Shown here piece after piece: positions 1 to 10,722 of a stretch of DNA of 64,000 bases (position 1 is the first letter of the stretch; the number at the start of each line of letters is the position of its first letter). Source of the DNA: Skeletonema tropicum. Taxonomy: Eukaryota; Bacillariophyta; Thalassiosirophyceae; Thalassiosirales; Thalassiosiraceae. The notes below the pieces were generated by a model, which searched no databases, was not told the origin of the DNA, and saw only the letters and a program-made list of their open reading frames with translations. The translations under genes were made by a program, and so were the position numbers. The stretch is taken from NCBI GenBank assembly GCA_037178625.1, contig JAWZXG010000029.1:124001-188000 (forward strand), in the 5' to 3' direction.

Positions 1-1734
1 ACCAGTCGTATCTATCGACATCAGTATAGCTATGAGGCGCTTCTGATGGCCCATTATAGTCGGTGGCGATACTACACAAGCACATTGGCACTGCTCAGAC
101 GGGTTACTTTCGTAGAAGCGAAGCTACCACCCTCGTAGCCAATCTGAGAGGTCCAATTGTGGCGTGGCTACCCGGCCGGCACCACTACATTCAACCAGTC
201 GTATCTATCGTCGTCAGTAAAGCAATCAGACGCTTCTGATGGCCCATTATGGTCGGTGGCGATACTACACAAGCACAATGGCACTGCTTAGACGGGTTAC
301 TTTCGTAGAAGCGAAGCTACCACCCTCGTAGCCAATTAGTGAGGTCCAATTGTGGCCGGCCGGCACCACTACATTCAACCAGTCGTATCTATCGTCGTCA
401 GTATAGCTACGAGGTGCTTCTGATGGCCCATTATTGTCGGTGGCGATACTACACAAGCACATTGGCACTGCTCAAAAGAGTTGTTTTCGTAGAAGCGAAG
501 CTACCACCCTCGTAGCCAATCTGAGAGGTCCAATTTTGGCGTGGCTACCCGGCCGGCACCACTACATTCAACCAGTCGTATCTATCGTCGTCAGTATAGC
601 TATGAGGCTCTTCTGATGGCCCATAATTGTCGGTGGCAATACTACACAAGCACATTGGCACTGCTTAGACGGGTTGCTTTCGTAGAAGCGAAGCTACCAC
701 CCTCGTAGCCAATTAGTGAGGTCCAATTGTGGCCGGCCGGCACCACTACATTCAACCAGTCGTATCTATCGTCGTCAGTATAGCTACGAGGTGCTTCTGA
801 TGGCCCATTATGATCGGTGGCGATACTACACAAGCACATTGGCACTGCTCAAAAGAGTTGTTTTCGTAGAAACGAAGCTACCACCCTCGTAGCCAATCTG
901 GGAGGTCCAATTTTGGCGTGGCTACCCGGCCGGCACCACTACATTCAACCAGTCGTATCTACCGTCGTCAGTATAGCTATGAGGCGCTTCTGATGGCCCA
1001 TTATAGTCGGTAGCCATACTACACAAGCACATTGGCACTGCTCAGACGAGTTGCTTTCATTGAAGCGAAGCTACCACCCTCGTAGCCAATCTGAGAGGTC
1101 CAATTGTGGCCGGCCGGCACCACTACATTCAACCAGTCGTATCTATCGTCGTCAGTATAGCTATGAGGCGCTTCTGATGGCCCATTATAGTCGGTGGCCA
1201 TACTACACAAGCACATTAGCACTGCTCAAAAGAGTTGCTTTCCTAGAAGCGAAGCTACCACCTTCGTAGCCAATCTGAGAGATCCAATTTTGGCCGGCCG
1301 GCACCACTACATTCAACCAGTCGTATCTATCGTCGTCAGTATAGCTATGAGGCGCTTATGGTCGGCGGCGATACTACACAAGCACATTAGTTCTGCTCAG
1401 ACGGGTTACTTTCGTAGAAGCGAAGCTACCACCCTCGTAGCCTTTCTTAGAGGTCCAATTGTGGCCGGCCGGCACCACTACATTCAACCAGTCGTATCTA
1501 TCGTCGTCAGTAAAGCAATCAGACGCTTCTGATGGCCCATTATGGTCGGTGGCGATACTACACAAGCACATTGGCACTGCTCAGACGGGTTGCTTTCATT
1601 GAAGCGAAGTTTGCACCCTCGTGGCTAATTAGTGAGGTCCAATTTTGGCCGGCCGGCACCACTACATTCAACCAGTCGTATCTATCGTCGTCAGTATAGC
1701 TATGAGGCGCTTCTGATGGCCCATTATAGTCGGT
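1..1734. repeat. Satellite array 1, ~184-193 bp monomer in ~377 bp dimers
   Basis: About nine tandem copies of one monomer. The recurring landmark ggcccattatagtcggtggc appears near 49, 241, 425, 618, 803, 996, 1179, 1535 and 1719, spaced about 183-193 bp. Long and short monomers alternate: the long form carries an extra ggctaccc segment before ccggccggcacc. This gives a higher-order dimer of 377 bp; homologous points at 265, 642 and 1019 are exactly 377 bp apart. Short open frames inside the array recur with the same period and are by-products of the repeat. The array runs off the left edge and stops abruptly near 1734. The same family returns reverse-complemented at 53760-56548. Confidence 0.95.
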
Positions 1735-2641
1735 ACCGTTCTATGGACGGAAGTCCTTGGTGTAGCCATGAAGAACAACATGCAACGTGTGTTTTTAGAA
1801 TCAGGCAGCTAATGGAAGCAGAAAAGAAGCAGAAAAGGGTCACGCTTGAACAGCAGGTCATCCTTGTTGTTCCAAGTATTCTTCGTGTTTTGGGAGATCT
1901 GTTCATCGAAAAGAGTCTTGCGTCATCCTCTCTGCCTGGCTTTCTTGTCACTGTGTAGAGCAATCTTGCGGACTTCTCCGCGGCTTTGTGGTACTTAATT
2001 ACCTCCTTGATCACGAAGAAGATGATGAACATCTACATGAGGAGTAAAGTCGACAAGGAAGTCACAACAACTGATGGTACCTTGAGTACTACCAAATCAG
2101 TTGTTGTTCGTCTGAGTCTGATGTTCATGTATCTCTGACTTACTCTGCGTCTAGCTGAGACATACTTATAGGTATCAAACGTTAGTCTTTAATGTATTCA
2201 TTTTAACAAACAGCACCACTCCAAGAGGTATGATTAGGCATATTAGGTAAGTTCAAGACATTGCAACTTTAATGATGTGTCAGTATCCTTGAGGAAACCC
2301 AAGAAGTAGCTGAAAAGAAGAAGCTTATGAGAGTATTTAGATCATCAACCAGGCTGACTGACGCAGGCAGAATAAGCGTTAATTTAAGGGGTTAAACCCA
2401 AGGGGGTTAAACCCGTGGCTTCTACGCTTCCGGGATCCTTTTATTTCGTCGCGCGATTGTGTCAATGTGTCTCTCACACACCTTTCTCAGCACGAGAAAA
2501 ATGTGAGTATTCGATGACTTCGCTTCTTCGACTCAAGTCATGAGTTAATGAGTTACGCCCAATGGTCGGTGCATGCAGACAGCCTGAGCATTGAAATTGA
2601 TTTTTGTTTTTTGTTGTTTGTTGCGCGCGGTGTACGATACG
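1735..2641. other. Intergenic; no supportable gene
   Basis: Open frames of about 100 codons exist on both strands at 1724-2032, but neither resembles a known family and they overlap each other, so no gene is called. Two copies of the palindrome gggttaaaccc sit at about 2380-2412. The rest is AT-rich and lacks obvious structure. The 3' end is presumably the promoter of the gene starting at 2642. Confidence 0.5.
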
Positions 2642-3596
2642 ATGAAAGCAAATACCGCCTTTCACTTCGACGTGACAACCACAAACATTGCCTCTCACAA
2701 CGAGCTGCAGAAAGAGGGACAGAGTGACAATGAGGATTTCATTGTTGCTCTAAATTTTAAGCCACTCAAAATGGTGCGGTGGAGGGGTAACTTAGTCTCC
2801 GAGAAAGAGGCCAAAGCACTTAGTCATGTGTTCGATAATTTACAAGACCACTTCGGCCACCATCGACCTGATCCAAGGATCCGCGTCAGCACAAGCCTTG
2901 CTTATCCAGGCCAAGGATGGTTCTGGAATGGTGATCTAGATTTCACCTACAACATTAACGGCGACCAATGCAATCTCGCCTACGTCAGTATGGATGTCTG
3001 TGTTGATCTCTCGTCCAAGGTGAGTTCTCTTGTTTTCCTTTCCATCCTGAATTACATTCTGACCACAAATCGACTAACTTGATCGTCTAATCTCCAAGCT
3101 CGTACATAAGCATGGCCAGCCAATGTTGAGCAACTATGCCAATTCATGGGTGTACGTTTACCTACCGGAATCAACCTGCGATAAATTCAAATCATATGTC
3201 AAGGCCGGCACCGGATGGGATGTATCCGATGAGGGATTCATCGAAGATCCGAATCGTAATCTGGTGGCAATCGAGGCCGAGATACATCATAAGAGTGGAC
3301 AGCCCAGGCCGAGCTTTTGGGTTGTAAAGGAAAATACAGATACAGCTTCTGGAAATGACGTTTCATTCTCACGCATTGGAAGCATTCAAGAAGTGAGTGC
3401 ACAGCCTCACCAGCAACGTATCCATAGAGGCGTTGGCATCTTCTCTGTATCTATAGAGGTTGAGGGGACCCCGAACCTCAAGCCAACTCCTGGTGGGGAT
3501 GAGGCCAAGCTTAAGTTCACGCTTGTGAGCGTCCGTACATGGGGTATCACAGAGTGTGTTGCGCCCATTGTGCACGCCCCTACCTTTGACAAATGA
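2642..3596 (+). CDS. Hypothetical protein, two exons
   Basis: Two exons, 2642-3019 and 3099-3596, are joined by a 79 bp intron with donor gtgagt and acceptor tctccaag. The junction is phase 0, giving VDLSSK followed by LVHKHG, and a branch-point-like cgactaac lies at 3071. The product is about 291 aa. The first in-frame ATG is at 2642; the frame is open upstream but only from a TTG. I do not recognise a family. The protein has no clear signal peptide or membrane segment. It looks soluble and globular, with a Trp/Gly-rich stretch (GQGWFWNGD) and a C-terminal half rich in predicted beta structure. The good splice signals and sustained coding on both sides of the intron support a real gene, but its function is unknown. 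Confidence 0.65.
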
Positions 3597-4374
3597 TATG
3601 AATTTGACATCATGTGGGTGTTTTAGGTTTAATTTTGGTTTAGGTCCTTTGTGATCTGAACTTCGCTGTACCAGGTGTAGTCTGTGTTCAAGTGACATCG
3701 ATTCAATTAAAGTATTGTCGAGACAAAGTTCCATCCATACCCAACGCTACATATCTCACATCTAGCATGTACTTGCATCTCCCAGCAGAAGTAGCCGTGA
3801 AGCATGGGGGGATTGACCAACTTTAACTTCGCAAAATCACTCGCATCTGCGGACACTGTAAGTACTTACTCGAATAATACATGTAAGGAATACTTTTTTC
3901 ATTTTGAGCTGATTTTGAGTGTATGTCGATGTAATTGTAGTTCTATGTTTCGATGCAATGCCATAATAAAAGAAAGAGATTCACCAAATAAGTAAGATTC
4001 CCTGAGAGTACCAAGGACCAACCACCTCATACACCTCGCAGTTCAGTCAAAATGCTCGCTCACCAGTAGGTTTCTGAGATGTCTATCTTATTTATTTAGT
4101 TGAAGTATGGAGTACGCACGTGCGCACGTCAGCGCACCAAAAAATCTGCAAATTCAAAATAATGCTCGCTCTATGCAACGCACGTACGGTTCTACTTCTT
4201 GTGCTTCAATATGTTCATGATGTTGATGTATCTACCAGAAGTAGACATCACATCTTCCCTCCTGTTCCTGCATCTGCATGGCATTTTGCACAAGTATCGT
4301 AGCACTTGCCATCACCAAGTTGATCAATCTGATCCATCAATAACAGTGGTTCTGGCAAATCATAACAAATCACG
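3597..4374. other. Intergenic; possible decayed coding, nothing firm
   Basis: A short open frame from 3804 reaches a good donor (cactgtaagtac, about 3855), but no convincing downstream exon follows. It is therefore not called. The 3' part must contain the promoter and 5' UTR of the transporter starting at 4375. Confidence 0.4.
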
Positions 4375-6560
4375 ATGGCGTCCAATGACGACGAGAGGCG
4401 GCGGCTGCTGGAGCAAGGAAACGGCAGCAACAGCAATCTGTGGTACAATGCAGCAACTATGCCAACACCTCATTACCACTACCCCCAACAGATACCGGGT
4501 CACGGTGGAGGTATGACGTTGACGCAGCCCCCTCTTCAGGAAACTCATGTGTCGGAAGCGCACAAATCTCAGCCGACTGGCATGCCATCAATGGCCCCTG
4601 GCCAGCAAATGCTCACCAAATCGTATAGTGTTCACGCAGATGGAGCCCCAGGTTACCTCACTCCATTACAGCTTGGTCGGCATGAGCTTTACGAGAGAAT
4701 ACCTTTTGCAGCAGTGTTTGGAATGCAACAGAAAGAAAGAAATATAACCGAAGCATTTGCATCCTACGCTGCAGACCTGGATACTTTGGAACAGGATCAA
4801 ATAGTGTACTCAAGGACCAACCAACATTTGTCTGTCGATGAGCTGGACTCGCGCAGAAATATTGCTATTTTATTGCTTATGGATGAGCTAGAAATGGATG
4901 CTGTACTTGTCACAACTCCTTTGATAATCGCCATATTCATTGCCGGACTGTGTCAATTCTTAGTGGGTTACAACACTGGTGTAATGAACTCTCCATCTTC
5001 GGTAGTATTCTCCGGGCATTCGACTCTGGCGTGGTCGGTTGCTGTCTCAGTATTTGCAATTGGCGGTCCCTTGGGGGCGATTGCCGCCGGCACGCTCGTT
5101 GATACACGTGGGAGAAGAGGTGCGATGGCTATTTGCATCTACACCTTTCTGATTGGTGGCATTATTCAAACAACTGCAAAAAATATGTTCTTCATTACAG
5201 TAGCTCGGTTCATCATTGGATTTGCAAGTGGATTTTCGAGCGTACTTGTGCCAATATATTTAGGTGAACTTGCTCCACCAACGCTTCGTGGAACATTGGG
5301 TACAATAACACAATTCTGTCTAGTTACGGGTATATTCGTGAGTGACTTGCTTGCATTCCCCCTCGCGACAGAGAAAGGGTGGCGCACACTGTTCTCAGTA
5401 ACGGCAGTTGCATCTGTAGTTCAAATACTATGCTTCCCATTCCTCATCGAGTCTCCAAGATGGTTACTTGGCCGAGATCGAGCTTCACGTCGAGCACGCA
5501 ATATTATCAAAAAGCTGCGTGGACTCAGATATGATCATGAAATCGAAATTGAGGTGAATCATTTTGTTAGTGCGTCACAAAAGCAGGCTTGTGACAATAA
5601 TGAGAAACACACTAGCTCAAAGGTGGCATTCTTAGCAATGCTAATGGACAAAAAGATACGGCAGCTTCTCGTCTGTAGCCTTGTACTGCAGATGGCGCAG
5701 CAGCTATGTGGTATAAATGCCGTATTCTACTATTCAACAATGTTCTTCGAGGGACTAATAGATAGTCCTCTTTTCGGTACCACCATAGTCGGTGGAGTGA
5801 ATGTTATAGCGACATATGTTGCGTTGTTATTGTTGGAGAATACAAATAGACGAACCCTAATCCTCTGGTCTGCCGGAGGGATGCTGATATCGTCGATTTT
5901 GCTCGTGTTATGCCTACTTGGATACTTCAGCAAGCTGGCATCTCTGTTCTTTGTGATATCATTTGTATCTTTCTTTGAAATCGGCCTTGGACCAATGTAA
6001 GTACAATTGGTCACTGTTTTGCTTTTATGTTGATTACGTTCCTGACCATTCAATGTGTCAATGTGTACTTTGATAGACCTTGGTTGATAGTCGCCGAAAT
6101 GTTTGAGGCGAAATACGTTACCACAGCAATGTCAGCATCATGCCAGCTCAACTGGGCATGCAACTTTATTGTAGGGCTTGTTTTCCCTTACCTGCAAAGT
6201 AGCCTTGGAGCGTTTTCATTTGTGCCGTTTGCGCTCGTCCTTCTGTTCACAATCATTTTCGTAATAATATGGATGCCAGAAACAAAAGGACATACACCAG
6301 AGGAATTACAAGATGATATCATCCGTAGTTTATCGCACCTGATGCTCTTGAGCGACGATGGATCAAACGAACACTCTAGTAGCGTAGGCAACCCTATAGA
6401 TATTGAGTGGAGACGCGCAATGGACGACTTAAAGCAGCAAGAGGAGGAAGACATGAAAAGAGGAACGTACAATTACGGCTTTCAACCAATAACGACAAAT
6501 TTAATGGATGCACCGCAATCTGACTGGCAAACAACAATCACCGGAGTCGCAGGCACATAA
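4375..6560 (+). CDS. SLC2/GLUT-family sugar transporter (MFS)
   Basis: Exons 4375-5996 and 6077-6560 flank an 80 bp intron (gtaagt ... ttgatag). The splice restores the diagnostic motif [14 protein letters not shown], which is split by the intron, giving 701 aa. Sugar-porter signatures in order are GRRG after TM2-3 (about residue 245), [25 protein letters not shown] (about 358), [14 protein letters not shown] (about 442) and [11 protein letters not shown] (about 607). The first ~170 residues are hydrophilic, rich in Gln/His/Pro and presumably cytosolic. The tail of about 90 residues is acidic. Family knowledge indicates a proton-coupled or facilitative hexose carrier in the plasma or an inner membrane; the substrate cannot be read from the sequence. 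The gene converges on the beta-helix gene with 120 bp between stop codons. Confidence 0.93.
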
Positions 6561-6680
6561 TCAGAGGCTGCAAGCATTCATTATAGGGGAATAGGAGAGC
6601 TTTCAAGATTAAAGACAACCTCCTATCAAATATGTAATTACTCATAGATACTTGTTGAACTAATCGCCAATAATATCGTT

Positions 6681-8885
6681 TCAGCATGCACTATCACTGC
6701 ATCGAAAAGGAATACCTCTGTCAGACACTGAATCAGGACCCGGACCTTTCCCATTGACTACCGAGTTGATTCTGCCCTGGTTGTCCAGATAAACAGTAAA
6801 TAAATTGCTCATTACTATTCCATCGCTTTCTGGATGAGAAATAGCAGTTGCAACGTTGACGTCAAAATCTCTAAAGTTCGAATAAACTCCAATTCCTCTT
6901 CCTGTATGACTCTCTACATCTGATCCTAATCGATAGCCGACGAATGAATTCTCGGCGTAAGTTTGGTCAACATCATACGGTAGTTCGCACTGGTAGAACG
7001 CAACATATCCGTCATCACCCTCCCAAATGAGCTGATCCTCAGTGGTATGCTCTATAAATAGTCCAATCATGGTCACAGCTCGGCCGTAAACTTTCATTCC
7101 ATTCCTTACTTGGCATTCGCCCATGACTGTCTGTCTGTAATACGGGCTAATGAGAGGGAAATTAGCCTCTTCTCCTGGATGTAACTTGACATGATCGGCT
7201 CTCCAAAGCCACAGGTTGTCCCCGTAGATATTGCCTGAGTACAATTGTATCATAACATCTGTGGAAACATGTCTATCATAAGATGCTCCTCCAACTCGAC
7301 AAAAAACATCACTCAAAAGACCCGGGTTCGTCCCGTCACCAACATCGTCTACACCAGACATTCCCCACTGAAGTAAAGATGATGATGGCATGTTGTTACC
7401 TTTGAGGACGGAAGCCTCCAACATCAATCCTGCAATACGCACGCCTGACACATTTGGACGGACGAGAATACAAGGTGACCCATCTACAGGTGCTTGAAGA
7501 GAGGCATATCCCAGCCCAAGAATCACTTGATTGGGATGTTTTACTTCCAAACTTGCAGCCAAAGGATATTCTCCGGGTGATAGTACCAAATCTTTTCCCT
7601 CGTCAAGAGCCTTTTGTAGAATCAAAAAATTATCAGCTGCATCAGTACTAGGCACACCCAGCTTTACTCCAGTAAAGTTACGCACTTCTTCTCCACCGAA
7701 GTGCGGGCCCAAGACGTCATCGTGAGAACTTTGACCAAACACCGCAAGCGGAACACGCAATTCAAATTCACCATTCTCCTTCATGGTAATGAATGGCTTT
7801 TCAATCCTCAACTTTGGGGATTCGTCCACGGATATTGATGGCCCAGAATAGAATCCATTATATTCCGAAGGAGTATTACCTGTGCAGCCAACAAATACTA
7901 AACTCCAAGCTCCATTTACTGCACCCTGCTTCAACTCAACATTTCGAAGCAAGTATTGCTGCTGCCCACCAAAGTTGACTTCTCCATCAACAATGGCATT
8001 TGCAAGTACTCCTCCACTAGCCCATGCATCTCCATCGAACAGCAATAAATCTGATTGCACATGAACTCGACGCAAAGGAGCAGCCTGACTGGCTGCCCAT
8101 CTCATACCCTCTCTTGGATTGGTGGCGATATTCTCCACTGATCTCCAGAAAGTATCTAAACCTGATCCCCATGGAGGTCTATTTGTGTACTTATTGATTG
8201 CATCTACGTGAGGTCCTTTAACACAATTTGTGAATAATACATCTGTTGGGTTAGCACCTAGGCCCAAGACAGATGTGTAATACGAAACTTCAAAGTCTAC
8301 ACCCTCATAAACTCCAGGAGCAAAGAGCAAAGCAGTCCTTTTGGAAGTGAAATGCAAATCAGACGTGTATGTGAAATCTGGATAATTTGACGGCGGTGTC
8401 ACGCCGAAGAATTCTTCTTTTGAAATGATTGGATCTGAAAACTTGCTCAGTTCTGCACCCAATGCTGCAATGTCTTGTTCTGTCTTTGGTGGGTAGAATA
8501 TCTTGATGGAATCTGGTAAAGTTGGTGGATTGGGTTCGTCTTCAACTTTATCCGTCTCCGTCTTTGAAGAGTCCATTGCTCCTGTAGTATCCTGCTCTCT
8601 GCTCACAGGTAACACACGCCAAAGGAAAGCTGCAATTATCAGTAGAGCTAATACCCAAACAACACACAATTTGACAAATCTAAGTAAGCGGCGCCTCCTT
8701 CTTTTCCCCAATAGTTCTAAACTGGAGCTTGTTTCCAGCTCAAGAGGTCGATGAGTTACATTTATTCTTTGATCGACATTTTCATCATCATCCGCAGTAT
8801 CTTGATCCGATTGTCGCGGTTCACGCTTGTTACTACCGATCAGAGCAGAAAGCTGGATATCATCGCTATCCAAGTCGTCACCCAT
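6681..8885 (-). CDS. Type II membrane protein with right-handed beta-helix (pectate-lyase-like)
   Basis: Single exon, 734 aa. The first ~70 residues are acidic then strongly basic (KRRRRRLLRF) and are followed by one membrane segment at about 71-90, which suggests a type II anchor with the bulk of the protein lumenal or extracellular. The ectodomain alternates short beta strands with Gly/Asn turns. It contains FAPGVYEG and, further on, LVLSPGEYPLAASLEV, the start of parallel beta-helix coils seen in pectate-lyase-3 and GH55-like proteins, followed by VSGVRIAGLMLEAS and several Asp/His-rich turns. I cannot identify catalytic residues or the substrate. A polysaccharide lyase or hydrolase, or a surface adhesin, are both possible. 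The stop is TGA at 6681-6683 and the start ATG at 8883-8885. Confidence 0.7.
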   Translation of the reverse strand: MGDDLDSDDIQLSALIGSNKREPRQSDQDTADDDENVDQRINVTHRPLELETSSSLELLGKRRRRRLLRFVKLCVVWVLALLIIAAFLWRVLPVSREQDTTGAMDSSKTETDKVEDEPNPPTLPDSIKIFYPPKTEQDIAALGAELSKFSDPIISKEEFFGVTPPSNYPDFTYTSDLHFTSKRTALLFAPGVYEGVDFEVSYYTSVLGLGANPTDVLFTNCVKGPHVDAINKYTNRPPWGSGLDTFWRSVENIATNPREGMRWAASQAAPLRRVHVQSDLLLFDGDAWASGGVLANAIVDGEVNFGGQQQYLLRNVELKQGAVNGAWSLVFVGCTGNTPSEYNGFYSGPSISVDESPKLRIEKPFITMKENGEFELRVPLAVFGQSSHDDVLGPHFGGEEVRNFTGVKLGVPSTDAADNFLILQKALDEGKDLVLSPGEYPLAASLEVKHPNQVILGLGYASLQAPVDGSPCILVRPNVSGVRIAGLMLEASVLKGNNMPSSSLLQWGMSGVDDVGDGTNPGLLSDVFCRVGGASYDRHVSTDVMIQLYSGNIYGDNLWLWRADHVKLHPGEEANFPLISPYYRQTVMGECQVRNGMKVYGRAVTMIGLFIEHTTEDQLIWEGDDGYVAFYQCELPYDVDQTYAENSFVGYRLGSDVESHTGRGIGVYSNFRDFDVNVATAISHPESDGIVMSNLFTVYLDNQGRINSVVNGKGPGPDSVSDRGIPFRCSDSAC

Positions 8886-9145
8886 TGATTATTAGACGAA
8901 TCGACGCTTGGATTGTTTGTCAAGTTGAGAAGAGGCAGGCAGAACAGCAGAAGGTGGGGAATCTAAGATCTGAAAGCAATACCATATTATCGGGACGAGG
9001 GGCTACCCCCGATAGTTGAGGGATCGATTGGCCAATTTTATAGGCTAACTGCTTTAGACAAACCTCATTCTGGGGGTTATAATAGGGGGGATACCCCTAT
9101 CTTGGGTACGCCAGCCCCCTAGGAATGAAAGCCACCGCTTATATC

Positions 9146-9889
9146 TAGCCATCAGGGGAAAAAGCGGCTTAAAATCGGCCCCATTTGAGCCTTTTCACTT
9201 AAGCGCCAACTTTACCGCTTAAAAGAAGCACTTTCTCTAGCTTCCCCGCTTCTTCTGGAAGAGAAAAAGAAAAAGAGTTCTTGCCTGGCTTGAGCATGTA
9301 AGTATAAGTAACGAGACGATGTAGCTCATAATAATCATAGATGACAACGCACTGGATTGCAACAAATATATTTACCTCATATGTATACTTTTACATAACA
9401 AACAGAATATTTAATCAGCGACAACATCATCAACTTCCATGCAAGCAGACATTTTTTGTTGCAACTGAGGAGACGAAGGCTTTGCATTGCCAACTTCCGA
9501 AGAAGGAAGACTCTTTGCCACGATGATACTGAGTTTCCTTTATCCTGATCAGAATCAATGACGGCAGTATGACAACGGTGGAGGGTGATGTTACGAGGTG
9601 AAAGGTGAACCATTTTCTATCTTTAGCTCCATTCCTCATTTGATCGGGTCGACCTTTGAGCTTAATGGTGTCACATCATGACATCATGACGTGGCATCAC
9701 TCAAACACCATTCAAATGACTGTCACATCATGACGTGGCACCATCCGGATGGCTGTTCTTTGATGACGTGTCAATTCCTACTGCTACGAGAAAGCCCGTA
9801 GGATTTTGTACCAGGGCTACGTAGGCGCTTAAATGCGCTTAAAAACAGGCCGATCTGAGCGCCAGAGGCGCTTTTTCCCCTGATGGCTA
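9146..9889. mobile_element. Non-autonomous hAT-like element (MITE), 21 bp TIRs, 8 bp TSD
   Basis: Perfect 21 bp terminal inverted repeats, beginning TAGCCATCAGGGGAAAAAGC at 9146-9166 and mirrored at 9869-9889. The element is bounded on both sides by the 8 bp direct repeat cttatatc (9138-9145 and 9890-9897). An 8 bp duplication is typical of the hAT superfamily. Both ends carry subterminal copies of gcgcttaaa and ggcttaaaa. No transposase frame lies inside the 744 bp, so the copy is non-autonomous. It sits upstream of the bL32m gene, about 250 bp from its ATG, and between it and the divergent beta-helix gene. Confidence 0.9.
9687..9773. promoter_or_regulatory. Cluster of three bZIP-type TGACGTG sites inside the hAT-like element
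   Basis: tgacgtggca occurs at 9687-9696 and 9731-9740, and tgacgtgtca at 9764-9773. The first two sit in a repeated tcacatcatgacgtggca context. TGACGTG[G/T] is the core bound by CRE/UPRE-class bZIP factors in other eukaryotes. Whether it acts on the flanking bL32m or beta-helix gene is inference. Confidence 0.45.
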
Positions 9890-9897
9890 CTTATATC

Positions 9898-10138
9898 TCG
9901 CCTTGCAAACATCAGCACCACCCAGCACCCAGCACCCTCCCAGCCCCAGCACCGACCAGCACCATCATACTTAGGCATCGCATCTCATCGCATCAGAGAT
10001 AGATATATAGCCAGAGGCCAGAGGGGCACAAACCGCAGCGCGACCACAACATCCATTACATCATATCGAAGCTGTTCCGCTGCCAGCACTTCCAAACTAA
10101 CCCATATATTAATCACATCAATCAAAGCTTACTCCAAT
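9898..10138 (+). other. Short leader region of the bL32m gene
   Basis: A C/A-rich stretch with repeated cagcacc units (about 9910-9965) is followed by the 5' UTR of the gene starting at 10139. No other feature is seen. Confidence 0.4.
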
Positions 10139-10507
10139 ATGCTGCTAATTTCCCACATCAAAGACAGAGCACTCTCCGCTCTCCGCCAACAAATTAATCG
10201 ATTCTTTCCACCCATCGCTCCACAACTCTCCCTCGCCGGAGTACCCTCTCACTACTTTGATAGCAACTCTCTCAACAACTCAGACACATCATCATCTCCA
10301 TCGCCCCTAGAAGACGCACTATGGTTTGCCGTCCCCAAAAGTAAAGTGTCCAGAGGAAAAAAGCGCCTCAAGACGACATTGCAGAAGAGAATAAAGATGA
10401 AGAATAATATCGTGATTGATAAGCGAACGGGGGAATTGACTTTGAAGCATAAGTTGCCGTATAATTGGGAGAATTATTTGCCGGAGAATGCGGAGCATGC
10501 CCCGTAG
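10139..10507 (+). CDS. Probable mitochondrial ribosomal protein bL32
   Basis: Single exon, 122 aa. The N-terminal ~50 residues are basic and Ser/Leu-rich and fit a mitochondrial presequence. The conserved core LWFAVPKSKVSRGKKRLKTT starts at about residue 61 and matches the AVPK-K-S--KKR signature of bL32. The tail continues with RTGELTLKHKLPYNWENYLP. Bacterial and most mitochondrial bL32 carry two CXXC pairs after the KKR segment; none is present here, and the region is occupied by charged and aromatic residues. The assignment therefore rests on the AVPK core, size and position. A plastid location is less likely because plastid-encoded rpl32 is usual in diatoms. Confidence 0.62.
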   Translation: MLLISHIKDRALSALRQQINRFFPPIAPQLSLAGVPSHYFDSNSLNNSDTSSSPSPLEDALWFAVPKSKVSRGKKRLKTTLQKRIKMKNNIVIDKRTGELTLKHKLPYNWENYLPENAEHAP

Positions 10508-10722
10508 AGAGAGATTAGAGAGATTTTATTAGGAGATGCGGGTGGTGCACACATGATGTGCACAGTATGATAACAAATAAGTGTTTAAAGACTGGCAATA
10601 AACCTGAACAGTAAATGATTTTAGAGTTATCAGAGCTGGAGATTTCTACTGACTAGAAATGCGTCTATAACAGCCTATTTTGGCTGTATGCAGTTTCGGA
10701 TTTTACACATTAATCATCACCT

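Noticed and set aside
265..1577. Repeated ~67-codon minus-strand open frames in satellite array 1
   Set aside because: They recur exactly with the repeat period and exist because the monomer lacks stops in one frame. No start context or family similarity.
1632..2032. Overlapping open frames of about 100 codons on both strands
   Set aside because: No recognisable family, partly satellite sequence, mutually overlapping; not enough to call a gene.
2378..2412. gggttaaaccc repeats as interstitial telomere sequence
   Set aside because: Only two copies and the unit is not the TTAGGG repeat; probably a local palindrome.
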